Of a DNA stretch of 22,695 nt, positions 5,063 to 13,700 are shown piece by piece (positions within the stretch are counted from its first letter, which is position 1; every line of letters starts with the position of its first letter). The DNA is from a virus. The DNA is taken from positions 1 to 22,695 of the IMG/VR virus record IMGVR_UViG_3300032805_000021. One strand, written 5' to 3'. The position numbers were made by a program, and so were the translations under genes. The notes beneath the pieces were generated by a model, which saw only the letters and a list, made by a program, of their open reading frames with translations, had not been told where the DNA came from and made no database searches.

Positions 5063-5316
5063 GCACGGCGTCTTCACTCGGCCTGCTGCGGGGCCAGCAC
5101 GTTTGGCTGCAGCTCGACGACGAGACGATCAATGTGTTCGTCACCCACGTGGAAGGCGGCCGATTTGATTTCGTCTCCTGGCGCTGGTACGACCGGCTGC
5201 GCCCGGTCTACTGGCTGCGCCCGGTGCGGCGACTGCTGCAATCCTGTTGTTCTAAGCTTCGATGTCTTTACCGAGATCGGCCAGTATGCCCGCGTTGCCG
5301 AGGACCTTGGCCCTAA
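4990..5316 (+). CDS. Candidate -1 frameshift extension of the membrane protein
   Basis: This frame continues from the slippery heptamer CCCAAAC (4984-4990) for 108 codons (RLIRFSGAITHGLFGTT ... RGQHVWLQLDDETIN ... DFVSWRWYDRLRPVYWLRP). Codons to about 5240 have strongly G/C third positions, as expected of a real gene here, but there is no ATG or GTG with a ribosome binding site at its head. A TTG at 4825 and GTGs at 4909 and 5134 are the only alternatives. The Trp/Tyr/Arg-rich part looks like a beta domain on the cytoplasmic side of the membrane segments. The last ~25 codons overlap the YkgJ-like gene and look non-coding. It is either the product of programmed -1 frameshifting or a separate gene with an unusual start. 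Confidence 0.55.
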   Translation, partial: RLIRFSGAITHGLFGTTVRTEGTISTASSLGLLRGQHVWLQLDDETINVFVTHVEGGRFDFVSWRWYDRLRPVYWLRPVRRLLQSCCSKLRCLYRDRPVCPRCRGPWP

Positions 5317-5593
5317 CTACCGGTTCATTCCGCAGCACTGGCACCCGATCAGCGCCTACACCGACGAAAACGGCGAAGTCTGGCTCCGGCTGCGCTGTGA
5401 CGTGTTCGACCCGGACACCCTGACCTGTACCGCGTACGAGGACCGGCCGCCCGTGTGCAGCGACTTCCCCTGGTACGGCCAGGAGCCGGACAGCGTCAGG
5501 GCTCTGCACGACCGGTGCAGCTACTGGTTCGACATCCCTGCGGCTGACCGGCCCGCCCGTGCCCGGCCCCTGATCCCCCTGGAGGTTCTGTGA
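5132..5593 (+). CDS. YkgJ-family (CxxCC) zinc/iron-binding protein
   Basis: Up to 153 aa. The motif C32-GD-C35-C36-NPVVLS, then RCDVFDPDTLTC (C89, C99), RPPVCSDFPWYG (C109) and C129, matches the YkgJ/CxxCxxCC metal-chelating family, common in actinophages and of unknown chemistry. The start is uncertain: ATG 5132 has only a weak GACGAGA upstream; TTG 5165 has GGAAGGCGG. Either way the N-terminus overlaps the preceding -1 frame by 150 nt or more, so the true N-terminus may be close to C32 or may arise by another frame change near 5240. Its TGA overlaps the next GTG (GTGA). Confidence 0.7.
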   Translation: MCSSPTWKAADLISSPGAGTTGCARSTGCARCGDCCNPVVLSFDVFTEIGQYARVAEDLGPNYRFIPQHWHPISAYTDENGEVWLRLRCDVFDPDTLTCTAYEDRPPVCSDFPWYGQEPDSVRALHDRCSYWFDIPAADRPARARPLIPLEVL

Positions 5594-5823
5594 AGTACAC
5601 CAAGCTTAGTGGATTCAACCCGCCCGAGACCAACATCCCGTTTGGCGGCATCGACATCCGCGACTGCATGCGGCAGGCAGCCGACCAAGGTGAGCCGGTT
5701 CAGTTCGACGTCGGTAGCGACGTCACCCTGGCTGTGAGCAATGTGGGCGAGGTCGGCGCTACCCCGGGCGTCATGCCCGACATGTACCGGGGCAAGATCG
5801 TCGGCTTCTGGGACCACCGATGA
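5590..5823 (+). CDS. Small conserved-type phage protein
   Basis: A 77-aa protein (MKYTKLSGFNPPETNIPFGG...). GTG start with TGGAGG 4 nt upstream, overlapping the stop of the YkgJ-like gene. Residues 25-70 (MRQAADQGEPVQFDVGSDVT, LAVSNVGEVG, YRGKIVGFW) suggest a small beta-rich fold. No membrane segment, Cys pair or known motif. It ends ATGA into the next gene, so the three genes 5132-6284 form one coupled set. Function unknown. Confidence 0.7.
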   Translation: MKYTKLSGFNPPETNIPFGGIDIRDCMRQAADQGEPVQFDVGSDVTLAVSNVGEVGATPGVMPDMYRGKIVGFWDHR

Positions 5824-6284
5824 CGCAGCCCGGCATTCCGCCTGGCGGGTTCATCCCGCTGGCCGAGCCAGCCCGCGCTCCTGGTGTCGGTGTCGGCGGG
5901 TTCGGTGACCTGGCTATTCTGCAGCGCCGGATCGAGGCAGCTCGCATAGCGCAGCACCGGCCGCTGACCGACGAGGAAATGCAGGAGCTGACCGACGAGC
6001 CTGCCTGCATGCACTGCGGCGGAATACACGCTCGCGCCTGTCCCCGGGTCAAGCGACTGTTCTGGCATCCCAACGGGCGGATCGCCCGAGCCGACTACTG
6101 GCCGCACAACAAGATCAACTGGGAAGGCGTGATCTGGGAAGACCAGCGCACTCCGCCACCCGAAACGCCGGTCCAGTTCGAACGCCACGACCTCGATCTC
6201 CTGACCACTCTCCTCGACCGTGCCGAGGTCGAGCTAACCGACGACGAGCGGACCGCCGTGGAGCGCCTGGAGCGGCTTCTCTGA
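5820..6284 (+). CDS. Conserved actinophage protein with CxxCx3Hx3C zinc motif
   Basis: A 154-aa protein (MTQPGIPPGGFIPLAEPARA...), ATG overlapping the preceding TGA. The N-terminal 25 residues are Pro/Gly-rich and probably flexible. Residues 63-77 read CMHCGGIHARACPRV, a C-x2-C-x3-H-x3-C site resembling a short zinc knuckle. It is followed by RLFWHPNGRIARADYWP and VIWEDQ, a combination I recognise from uncharacterised actinophage proteins encoded near the head genes. The C-terminus (residues 120-154) is acidic and helical. A nucleic-acid-related role is possible but not shown. Directly followed by promoter P4. Confidence 0.75.
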   Translation: MTQPGIPPGGFIPLAEPARAPGVGVGGFGDLAILQRRIEAARIAQHRPLTDEEMQELTDEPACMHCGGIHARACPRVKRLFWHPNGRIARADYWPHNKINWEGVIWEDQRTPPPETPVQFERHDLDLLTTLLDRAEVELTDDERTAVERLERLL

Positions 6285-6285
6285 C

Positions 6286-6321
6286 TTGACACGGTGGCAC
6301 GTCCCGTGGTTTAATGGTTTT
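6286..6321 (+). promoter_or_regulatory. Sigma70-type promoter P4 (TTGACA-18-TTTAATGGTTTT)
   Basis: TTGACA (6286-6291), 18-bp spacer ending GTGG and TTTAAT (6310-6315), followed by GGTTTT and GTG 6322. The same -10 plus GGTTTT string appears at P2 and P3 on the other strand. No ribosome binding site lies between promoter and start codon, implying a leaderless mRNA. Confidence 0.75.
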
Positions 6322-6561
6322 GTGACAGTGAGACGAGCGGTTCGAGCCCTGAGGGCGGCCTTGCCAGCGTGGATGCTGGCGGTGTTTGCGGTTTGCGTGT
6401 TCATTCCTGGGCCATTCGACGAGATCGCGATGGTCCTGGTGGCGGGCACCATGATGGCAATCCAGCCAGTTCGCGCTCGTCGCGCTGCCTCCGCCTGGAA
6501 GGGCGGCAAGATTACGCGCGGAAGAATGGAACTCACGTATCGATACCCGGAGGCGCATTAG
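6322..6561 (+). CDS. Small membrane protein, predicted leaderless
   Basis: A 79-aa protein (MTVRRAVRALRAALPAWMLA...). GTG 6322 is chosen because it stands 6 nt after the P4 -10 box; the open frame upstream includes the promoter itself. A positively charged N-terminus (RR..R..R) is followed by two hydrophobic segments, about 16-33 and 36-51, and a basic tail (RARRAASAWKGGK). The positive ends suggest both termini in the cytoplasm. Family not recognised; a holin or membrane-anchor role is possible. First gene of the run 6322-7055. Confidence 0.6.
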   Translation: MTVRRAVRALRAALPAWMLAVFAVCVFIPGPFDEIAMVLVAGTMMAIQPVRARRAASAWKGGKITRGRMELTYRYPEAH

Positions 6562-6762
6562 ATGGCGGAGAACAAGCGGCAGGCCCTGATCGGGCACATT
6601 CGCGACTACCTGGAGCAGAACGAGGCATACGTCCGGCAGATCCAGACGATGGCCGAGTCTGGTGCGATGTCGGCCGCAGCGGCTGAGCAGGCGCTGTCTC
6701 AGGCGGCGACTGAGCACGACCGGCTGCAGGCAGCGGCCGACGCTCTAGCTGCGGGACAATAA
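6562..6762 (+). CDS. Small coiled-coil protein
   Basis: A 66-aa protein (MAENKRQALIGHIRDYLEQN...). ATG preceded by CCCGGAGG at 9-nt spacing. Almost the whole chain is predicted helical: residues 5-35 are an amphipathic helix, and 37-63 (SAAAAEQALSQAATEHDRLQ) a second, as in small coiled-coil hairpins. It ends TAATG into the next gene, which has the same architecture, so they are probably related or partners. Function unknown. Confidence 0.65.
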   Translation: MAENKRQALIGHIRDYLEQNEAYVRQIQTMAESGAMSAAAAEQALSQAATEHDRLQAAADALAAGQ

Positions 6763-7055
6763 TGGCGACCGAGAACCACCGCGAGGGACTGATCCACCGG
6801 CTCAAGGTGGCCATCGAGTTGTGGGAGCGCGAGCTGCGAACGCTGAACCGGATGCACGAGGACGGGTTGCTGCCGACCTCGGTCTACGACAGCCAGAAGG
6901 TCCAGCTAGAGACCGAGCTGGCCGCGATGCAGGACACCGTCGAGCACCTGGAGAGGGGGGCGCTGAACTGCGGTCGGCCGTCCTCCACGTGGAAGGGCGG
7001 CCTTGCCGTATGCGGAAGGCTACTGATATACTCCGCCCATGAGGCGGCGCCTTGA
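6762..7055 (+). CDS. Small coiled-coil protein, related in plan to its neighbour
   Basis: A 97-aa protein (MATENHREGLIHRLKVAIEL...). ATG overlaps the previous stop (TAATG). Residues 6-65 form a helical hairpin (LWERELRTLNRMHEDGLLPT then QKVQLETELAAMQDTVEHLE), parallel to the plan of the 66-aa neighbour: a turn after 'EDG/ESG', then a second helix. The last ~30 residues (GALNCGRPSSTWKGGLAVCG...) are coded by DNA that also forms a hairpin and the P8 promoter, and overlap the next gene by 17 nt. Function unknown. Confidence 0.6.
   Translation: MATENHREGLIHRLKVAIELWERELRTLNRMHEDGLLPTSVYDSQKVQLETELAAMQDTVEHLERGALNCGRPSSTWKGGLAVCGRLLIYSAHEAAP
6976..7002 (+). other. Hairpin directly upstream of P8
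   Basis: GGCCGTCCTCC pairs with GGAAGGGCGGCC over 11 bp (one G-T wobble, one bulged A) around an ACGT tetraloop. It ends at the first base before the P8 -35 box. It could terminate upstream transcripts, but has no T-run. Confidence 0.35.
7003..7038 (+). promoter_or_regulatory. Promoter P8 abutting the 7039 start codon
   Basis: TTGCCG (7003-7008), 18 bp and TATACT (7027-7032), followed after 6 nt by ATG 7039. No ribosome binding site fits, so a leaderless transcript is likely. The promoter lies inside the end of the preceding gene. Confidence 0.55.
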
Positions 7056-7380
7056 GCTGCTGCTACCGGCGGTGCTGGTGGTCGCGGTGGTCATCCTGAT
7101 GGTCTATCTGGACCACACTTCCGCGACCTATCGATCGTTCTTCTCATGGCCTAATGGCTCGACCTGGAGCAATCTGATCGAGCAGGTAGAGGGCATCGTC
7201 ATCGGCGTGTTCCTCACCTGGTACCTGCGCGACCACATCGGCAAGAGCGTAGCTGCCTGGATGCACCGCAACAGCCCGGAGCGGCAGGAGATTCACCAGG
7301 CCAGCGTGGACGCTCTCCACGTGGTGGTCGACCTATACAGGTATGTGACCGGAGACGAGCACCCAAAGGCGCCACAATGA
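7039..7380 (+). CDS. Two-helix membrane protein, predicted leaderless
   Basis: A 113-aa protein (MRRRLELLLPAVLVVAVVIL...). Hydrophobic segments at about 6-24 and 48-64, joined by a loop with Trp and Ser (residues 25-47, probably outside). The N-terminus RRR and the post-membrane RDHIGKSVAAWMHR are positively charged, so both ends are probably cytoplasmic. A 45-residue helical tail follows. ATG is 6 nt after the P8 -10 box. Length and topology would fit a holin or a membrane anchor, but no family signature is seen. Ends ATGA into the next gene. Confidence 0.65.
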   Translation: MRRRLELLLPAVLVVAVVILMVYLDHTSATYRSFFSWPNGSTWSNLIEQVEGIVIGVFLTWYLRDHIGKSVAAWMHRNSPERQEIHQASVDALHVVVDLYRYVTGDEHPKAPQ

Positions 7381-7703
7381 CAAACCTGACGCCTGGACGG
7401 CGCGTGCAGTCGATGGCCGAGATCCAGCATCCCGGCGATTATTTTGGCCCGACGACCGACTTCACGGGTACCCCGGCTGTATTCTTTCTCAAGCCGAACG
7501 CTCGCAACCCGGACACCCCGCCGAGGGGACGGTCAGTCGGCCACGTCTGCTCTCCCCCGCACACGTTCCGCGAGTGTCCGGACGGCTCGCTGGAGATCCG
7601 GCCCAGCATCTCGGAGTACACTGCCAATAGCCCGCAGGCGCTCGAGTTCAGTGACGGCTGGCACGGCTGGCTGGACGAGGGCAACGTCTGGAGACAGGTC
7701 TAG
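7377..7703 (+). CDS. DUF6527-like small protein
   Basis: A 108-aa protein (MTNLTPGRRVQSMAEIQHPG...). ATG overlaps the upstream TGA. The C-terminal half (HVCSPPHTFRECPDGSLEIR, ISEYT, SDGWHGWLDEGNVWR) resembles small phage and bacterial proteins of the DUF6527 type, where a Cys/His-containing beta domain ends in GWHG-L-DG-W. The resemblance is from memory of the pattern and not tested. Its TAG overlaps the portal-fusion GTG (TAGTG), placing it in the same transcript as the head genes. Confidence 0.6.
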   Translation: MTNLTPGRRVQSMAEIQHPGDYFGPTTDFTGTPAVFFLKPNARNPDTPPRGRSVGHVCSPPHTFRECPDGSLEIRPSISEYTANSPQALEFSDGWHGWLDEGNVWRQV

Positions 7704-10700
7704 TGGCAACTGACCCGACCGCTGTTATCGCGGCGATCAAGCGGACACGCGTCAAGAACGAGGTCCGCAAGCGGGTCAGCCCGCTCATGGCGCAGTACCA
7801 GGAGTGGACCGCCGGGCGCCCTGTCGGCCGCGACCTGCCGCGCGATCCGTACGAGTTTCTGCAGGCCCAGTTCGGCCCGCTCGCGCCGATCCAGGCGATG
7901 CCGCTGAACCCGCCCCTGGAAGGCGACCAGCGCGGCGCCCTGAGGCAGCGCGAGATGCCGGTCGGCTGGAACATGCCGGTCGGCGTGCCCGGGTCGGAAG
8001 GCTTCAAGCTTGCCAGTTTCGGCACCTTGCGGATGTACGCCGACCTGTACTCGGTGAGCCGGGCCTGCCTGCAGGTTCGCAAGAACGAGATCCGTGGCCT
8101 GGAGTGGGATATCGTCCCTACCCAGGAGGCCGAACGTGCGATGCGCGGGGACCAGAAGGCACACCGCGACTTCGCTGAGCGGCGAGCCAAGGTGGTCGCG
8201 TTCTTCCGCAAGCCCGACCCCGACTACAACAAATTCGGGAGCTGGATCGACGCCGTCTGCGAGGAGATGTTCTCGATTGACGGCCTGTCGCTGTACCTGC
8301 ACCCCACGAAGAAAAAGCACGGCGGTCCGTTCAACAGCGATGTCGCCGCGCTGGAGCTGATTGCTGGCCATACGGTCCGGCCCCTGGTCAACACCCGGGG
8401 CGGCATCCCCAAGCCACCTAACCCGGCCTACCAGCAGTACCTATACGGCGTTCCCCGCGTGGACCTGATGACGCTGATCTCAGGCCAGGACGAGGACATT
8501 CTTAAAGACTGCAAGCCCCTGGAGCAGTACCGGGGCGACCAGCTTATGTACCTGCCTTACACCGCTCGCTCGTGGACGCCGTACGGCTTCCCGCCCCTGG
8601 AGCGGTCGATTATCCCGACCATCACGGGCCTGCGCAAGCAGCAGTTCCAGATGGACTTCTTCGACGAGGGCACGATCCCCGGGAACTACATCAGCCCCGG
8701 CGAGCAGCTCGGCTGGACCCCGAACCAGCTTGAGCAGTGGCAGAACCAGCAGAACGCTCTCGCGGGCGACCCCGCGTGGAAGCACAAGAGCATCGCCCTG
8801 CCGCCCGGCTCCAAGGTGTTCCCGATGCGTCCCGTGGAACTAGCTGACCAGTTCGACGAGATCGTAATGACCCAGATCTGCATGGCGTTCGACGTGATGC
8901 CGATGGAGCTGGGGATCTCGCCCCGGGTGAGCACGACGCAATCACCTGGCGCTGCGAACCAGATGGCTAAGGCCAGCCAGGACACCAACGAGCGCAAGAG
9001 CCTCAAGCCGACTCTGGCTTTCCTGGTCGATATCTTCAACACCCTCATCCAGGACGTCTGGGACCAGAAGGACATGCGGTTCATGTTCGAGGGCCTGGAG
9101 GAGGACAAGGACGAGACCGAGCTGGTATCTCGCCTGGTCCAGATGATCCAGAACGGCCTGGCCACGATCGACGAGAGCCGGATCGCCCTGGGCAAGAGCC
9201 CGTACGGCCTGCCGATCACCAGCGATCCCGTGTTTGTCAGCCCGACCGCTGGCATGGTGCCACTCGGCTCGATCGACCCGACTACCGGCAAGCCACTCGG
9301 CATTCCCCCGCCCCCTGCCGTGGGCGCTCCGCCTGCTCCTGGTGGCGGTGGTCCCCCGGGAGCCCCGGGAGGGCCTCCGAAGCCAGCGCTGCCGCCGGGC
9401 GGCCAGACACCCCCGGGCGCAACTCCGAAGCTCGGGGAAGCCAAGCCGGAGCCGGGGAAGGCCCCTCCCGGCCAGCAGGCCCCCGGCCCGGACGCTCCGC
9501 CCCCGCCCGATCCCAAGGACCAGGCCCACCAGGACGCTCAGGCCGAACACCAGCGCACCATCCAGGAGACTCACAACGCGCTGCGCGAGCAGATCCACTC
9601 GGATTTCGCCGCAGGCAAGCCGGTAGAGCCTCCTGTCCGGCCGCCGATCAGCGACGCAGCCGACACCGACCACCACGAGGCCAGCACGGCGGTCAAGACA
9701 GTCGATGGGACGGTGAGCTACAGCCCGGCCGCTGTCCGCGCGGAGCTGGCCGCCCTGCTGCGCCACATGAACAAGGGCCGGAACCCGTCCACGTGGGAAT
9801 ATAAGCACGTCCCCTCGTGGATGCAGGCCGAAATCGCCAAGGGCGCAGCGCTGGGCACGACCGAGTTCGTTATCGCTACCATGGTCGAATTCGCAGCAGA
9901 CCGGATCCGCCCCGGCTCGCACAAAGCGGCTTCCGCCAGTGATGCTGGCCCAAAAGCTGGGACGAGTACGAGGGACTGGCCCGGATGGAGGTATGACCGC
10001 CAGCTCTCCGCCCTGTACGGTCCGCTCCTGAACGGGGCGATCAGCGGTGTCGTTGACATCAACGATCTGGTCGCAGGCTGGCGCCAGCAGACCAACCTGC
10101 CAATCGCTCTGGCCCGGGGACCAAAGCCAGCGAGCGAGGGTGCCTGGTCGTGGCTGAGTGCCAGACTGTTTGGTCCGCTCCAGGCGGCCATCCACAGGGT
10201 GTTGACGAACCTGTGGACGGAGGGCTTTGCTGTAGGGCGTGAGGCAGGCCGGGAGATGGTTGACTCGGCCTACAACTCCACGTTCTGGGACAACTGGCAG
10301 CCAGGAGACGCGGCTGCTGCGGCCAAAGTCGCGGGCGACGGCTTGCAGCGAATGCTCGACGAGTATGGCATCCCCACCATCAAGGCGATCGCACAGACGC
10401 GGATGACGCAGCTTGCCGACGCGCTTGCCGTGGGCGTGGACCAGGGCTGGAGCGGCCAGCAGATAGCCGACTCGATCCGGCCGATTCTGGACAACAAGCA
10501 GCGCGACCAGATGATCGCAGACACCGAGCTAGCTCGCGCTACCAGCCGCGCCAGCCAGGACGCCTACGTCGAGGCAGGCCAGACCGGCAAGTCGTGGGCC
10601 ACGGCCAAGGACGACCGTGTCTGTCCGGAGTGCAAGCAGAACGCCGAGGAAGGTGTTATCCCGATCGCTGGGGTGTTCGATTCCGGCGTTCCGGCTCCAC

Positions 10701-13700
10701 CAGCTCACCCCGGCCCCTGCCGCTGCGCCCTGCTCCCCGGCCATCTGCCAGCCGACCAGCGACCCCTGGCCCTGAAAGTCGGTCCTCACGGTTATGTTCA
10801 CGGCTGGCACTTCGAGGGAGTGCCTGACGCGCAGAGCCATCTTGCCCGGTCCGAGAAGTCGGGAATACGGGACGTCCAGGACCTGACCGGTGGCAAGCAG
10901 GCAACGACCAAGCTGGTCACGTACAACGACGGTAGCCGGTGGGTACACAAGGACTTTCACCAGCCTGCCACGGCAGGCGACCGCGTGCGAGGAACCGACG
11001 ACCTAGCAAACAGCGAAGAGGCTGCTTCGCTGGTAGCTCAGGCAGTGGGTGCCCGGTCTCCAGTCGTCGTCCGTACTGGGCGAAACTCTGTAGCGATGCC
11101 GTATGTTTCCAATGCTGGCACGTACAAAGACAAGCCGATGCCTAGCGACCGGCATATTGGGCTGCTCGACGGGCTGACAGCTAACAACGACCGGAACGAA
11201 GGAAATCTGCTAGCCACCCCTGACGGGCCGGTGGCTATCGACCACAGCGAGACGTGGCGGCACCCGGGCGGCCGATGGGAGGTAGGCAGCAAGCTAGCCA
11301 GCAGGCTGCAGCCGGGCGACTTCTCCAAGTCAGAGATGGACCGTATTGGTGAGCGCTTGGAGGCACTGCGCCCAGAGTTCGAACGGATATTCGGCGGCAC
11401 GCAGCAGCACGACGGCACGATGCGCGCATACAACCTGGTCGGTAGGTCGCTTGTTAAGCCCGCAACTAAAGCGCTCAAGTCGGACGGGCCAATCGCGGCT
11501 GGGCTCGCCGTCCACGCGGAGGAGACCAGCCGGGTGCTGATGATCCAGCGCGCATTCGACGAGAACGATCCGGCCGGGGGGCAGTGGGAGTTCCCGGGCG
11601 GACGGCTGGACGGCGACGAGACACCGGTCGAGGCAGCTACCCGCGAATGGCACGAGGAGACCGGCCTCGACGTCCCGCCCGGCAAGATCCGTCTGGGCTG
11701 GACCAGCAATGACGGCAAGTACCAGGGCTATGTCCTGGACGTCGCGACCGAGGACGCCTGCCCGATCCTGGACCGCGTCAAGGGCGCAAACCCCGACGAC
11801 CCGGACAACGACGAGACTGAGGCCCTGGCGTGGGTCGATCCGGATCACATCCGCGACAAGAACCCGATGGTCCGCGACGAGCTGATTGCCCACCCCAAGC
11901 GGGTCGCTCGCGCGCTCAAGTCGCTAGGCACGCTGGGTCGGATGGCGGCTTCTCTCCACGTGGATGCGCGGACGGTTTACGACCAGCTAGCCCAGAACTA
12001 CCCGCCCAAGTCGATCGAGTGGGTGCTGCGGGCGAGATGGCGTGGCCCGATGCTGGTCGGCTGGAATATGATCGACCACGACGACATGGACAAGTGGGCG
12101 GCCAGCCACCAGCCCGAGCGGGTCGATCACTTCGTGGACAAGATCAAGGCGGGCGATGACCCGCATCCGGCTATTCTGGTGCACGACCCGGACGGGAACT
12201 GGATCGACGTAGACGGCCACCACCGCGCCCTGGCCTACCACAAGCTGAATAGGCCAGTCCGCTCGTACTGCGGAGTCATCGACCCCGCCGACCGGCACGC
12301 CATGGAAGAGACCCATCTCGACCAGGTTCACGAGGGGAACGACCCGCTGAACAAGGTCGGTCCTCACGGCTACATTCATGGCTGGCACTACGTCGGCCCC
12401 GACAAAGCTAACGACGTGATCGAAGCAGTAAACGCTAGCTATCCGGGTACCTGGCGTGAAGGCGTCAAAGATGCCAAGACCGAAACAGTACCGCTAGCCG
12501 ATCTCGGTTCCCTGCACGACCGCCTTGACGCTGGTACGGTCAGTAACTACCGGTCCCGACTCCAGAACGGCGAGGACTTCGATCCCGCTGTGGCTGTCAA
12601 GAAAGACGGCAGTTACTACTTGATAGACGGAAACCACCGGGCTGCTGCCGCAGCAGAAGAGGGTCGGACGCATCTGAGGGTCAGAACTATCAACCTGGAC
12701 ACTGGTGTGGCCAACAAGGCAGCGGTGGACGGCCATCACGTCCCGGGCACGCCGTACACTTACCGGCACGGCTGGCACTTGCTCGACCCGGCGGACCGCG
12801 TCGCGGCTGGCGTCACAGACACCAGAGCCATGCACCGCACCGGCAGCGACTACACCGACGAGCGCAAGGCACTGCACAAGAAGATCGTTGACGACATCCT
12901 GGCGGGACACAAGCCAGAGGCTCACCCCGTGGCCGAGTTCCTGGGCGGCGGCCCGGCAAGCGGCAAGAGCAGTCTGGGCGAATCTCACTCCGGCGCTGTC
13001 ATCGACGTGGACGCGATCCGGACCAAGCTTCCCGAGTACCAGCAGATGCTCGACAACGGCGACTCGACTGCTGCCGCGTTTACGCACGAGGAAAGCAGCG
13101 AGATCAGCAAGATGGCCCAGGACGAGGCCAGGCGCAGGCACATCAGCTACACCCTCGACGGCACCGGAGATGCGAGCTACGAGAAGATGCGGGTCAAGCT
13201 GGCGCAGGCCAAGGCGGCTGGCTACACGACCCGGGGCCGGTATGTCACCGTAGACACGGACGAAGCAGTCAGGCGGGCGAACAAGCGCGCAGAGCGGACC
13301 GGCCGGGTGGTGCCTGAGTCGTTCCTGCGTGAGACTCACAAGAACGTGACCTCTACTTACCATCACCTGATCAACCACGACGACTTCGACGAGACCGAGC
13401 TGTGGGACAACACCGGCAGTAAGCCCGTGCTGGTCGGCCGTAAGCCTCTCGGCGGACAATGGGGGGTCGAAAATCCCGGAGCATGGGAGCGTTTCCTGAA
13501 AAAGGAACATGAGCAAGGTGCTGCCAAGGCAGCGGACGACGGCGAGATTGCTTACCGGCTGCTGATCGCAGCGGCTGGCCACCTGCCATTCCCAGCCGAT
13601 CAGGTGCCCGATACGGCGGCGAATATGTTGCGGTTCGCACAGTATCAGCTCGAAGTTGCGCGGGTGCCTCACGGCGCAGTGGTTGACGTACCTCACGAGT

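Noticed and set aside
9300-9520. Possible gene boundary or assembly join in the Pro/Gly-rich part of the portal fusion
   Set aside because: The frame stays open with consistent codon use on both sides, and Pro/Gly linkers between portal and MuF parts are plausible.
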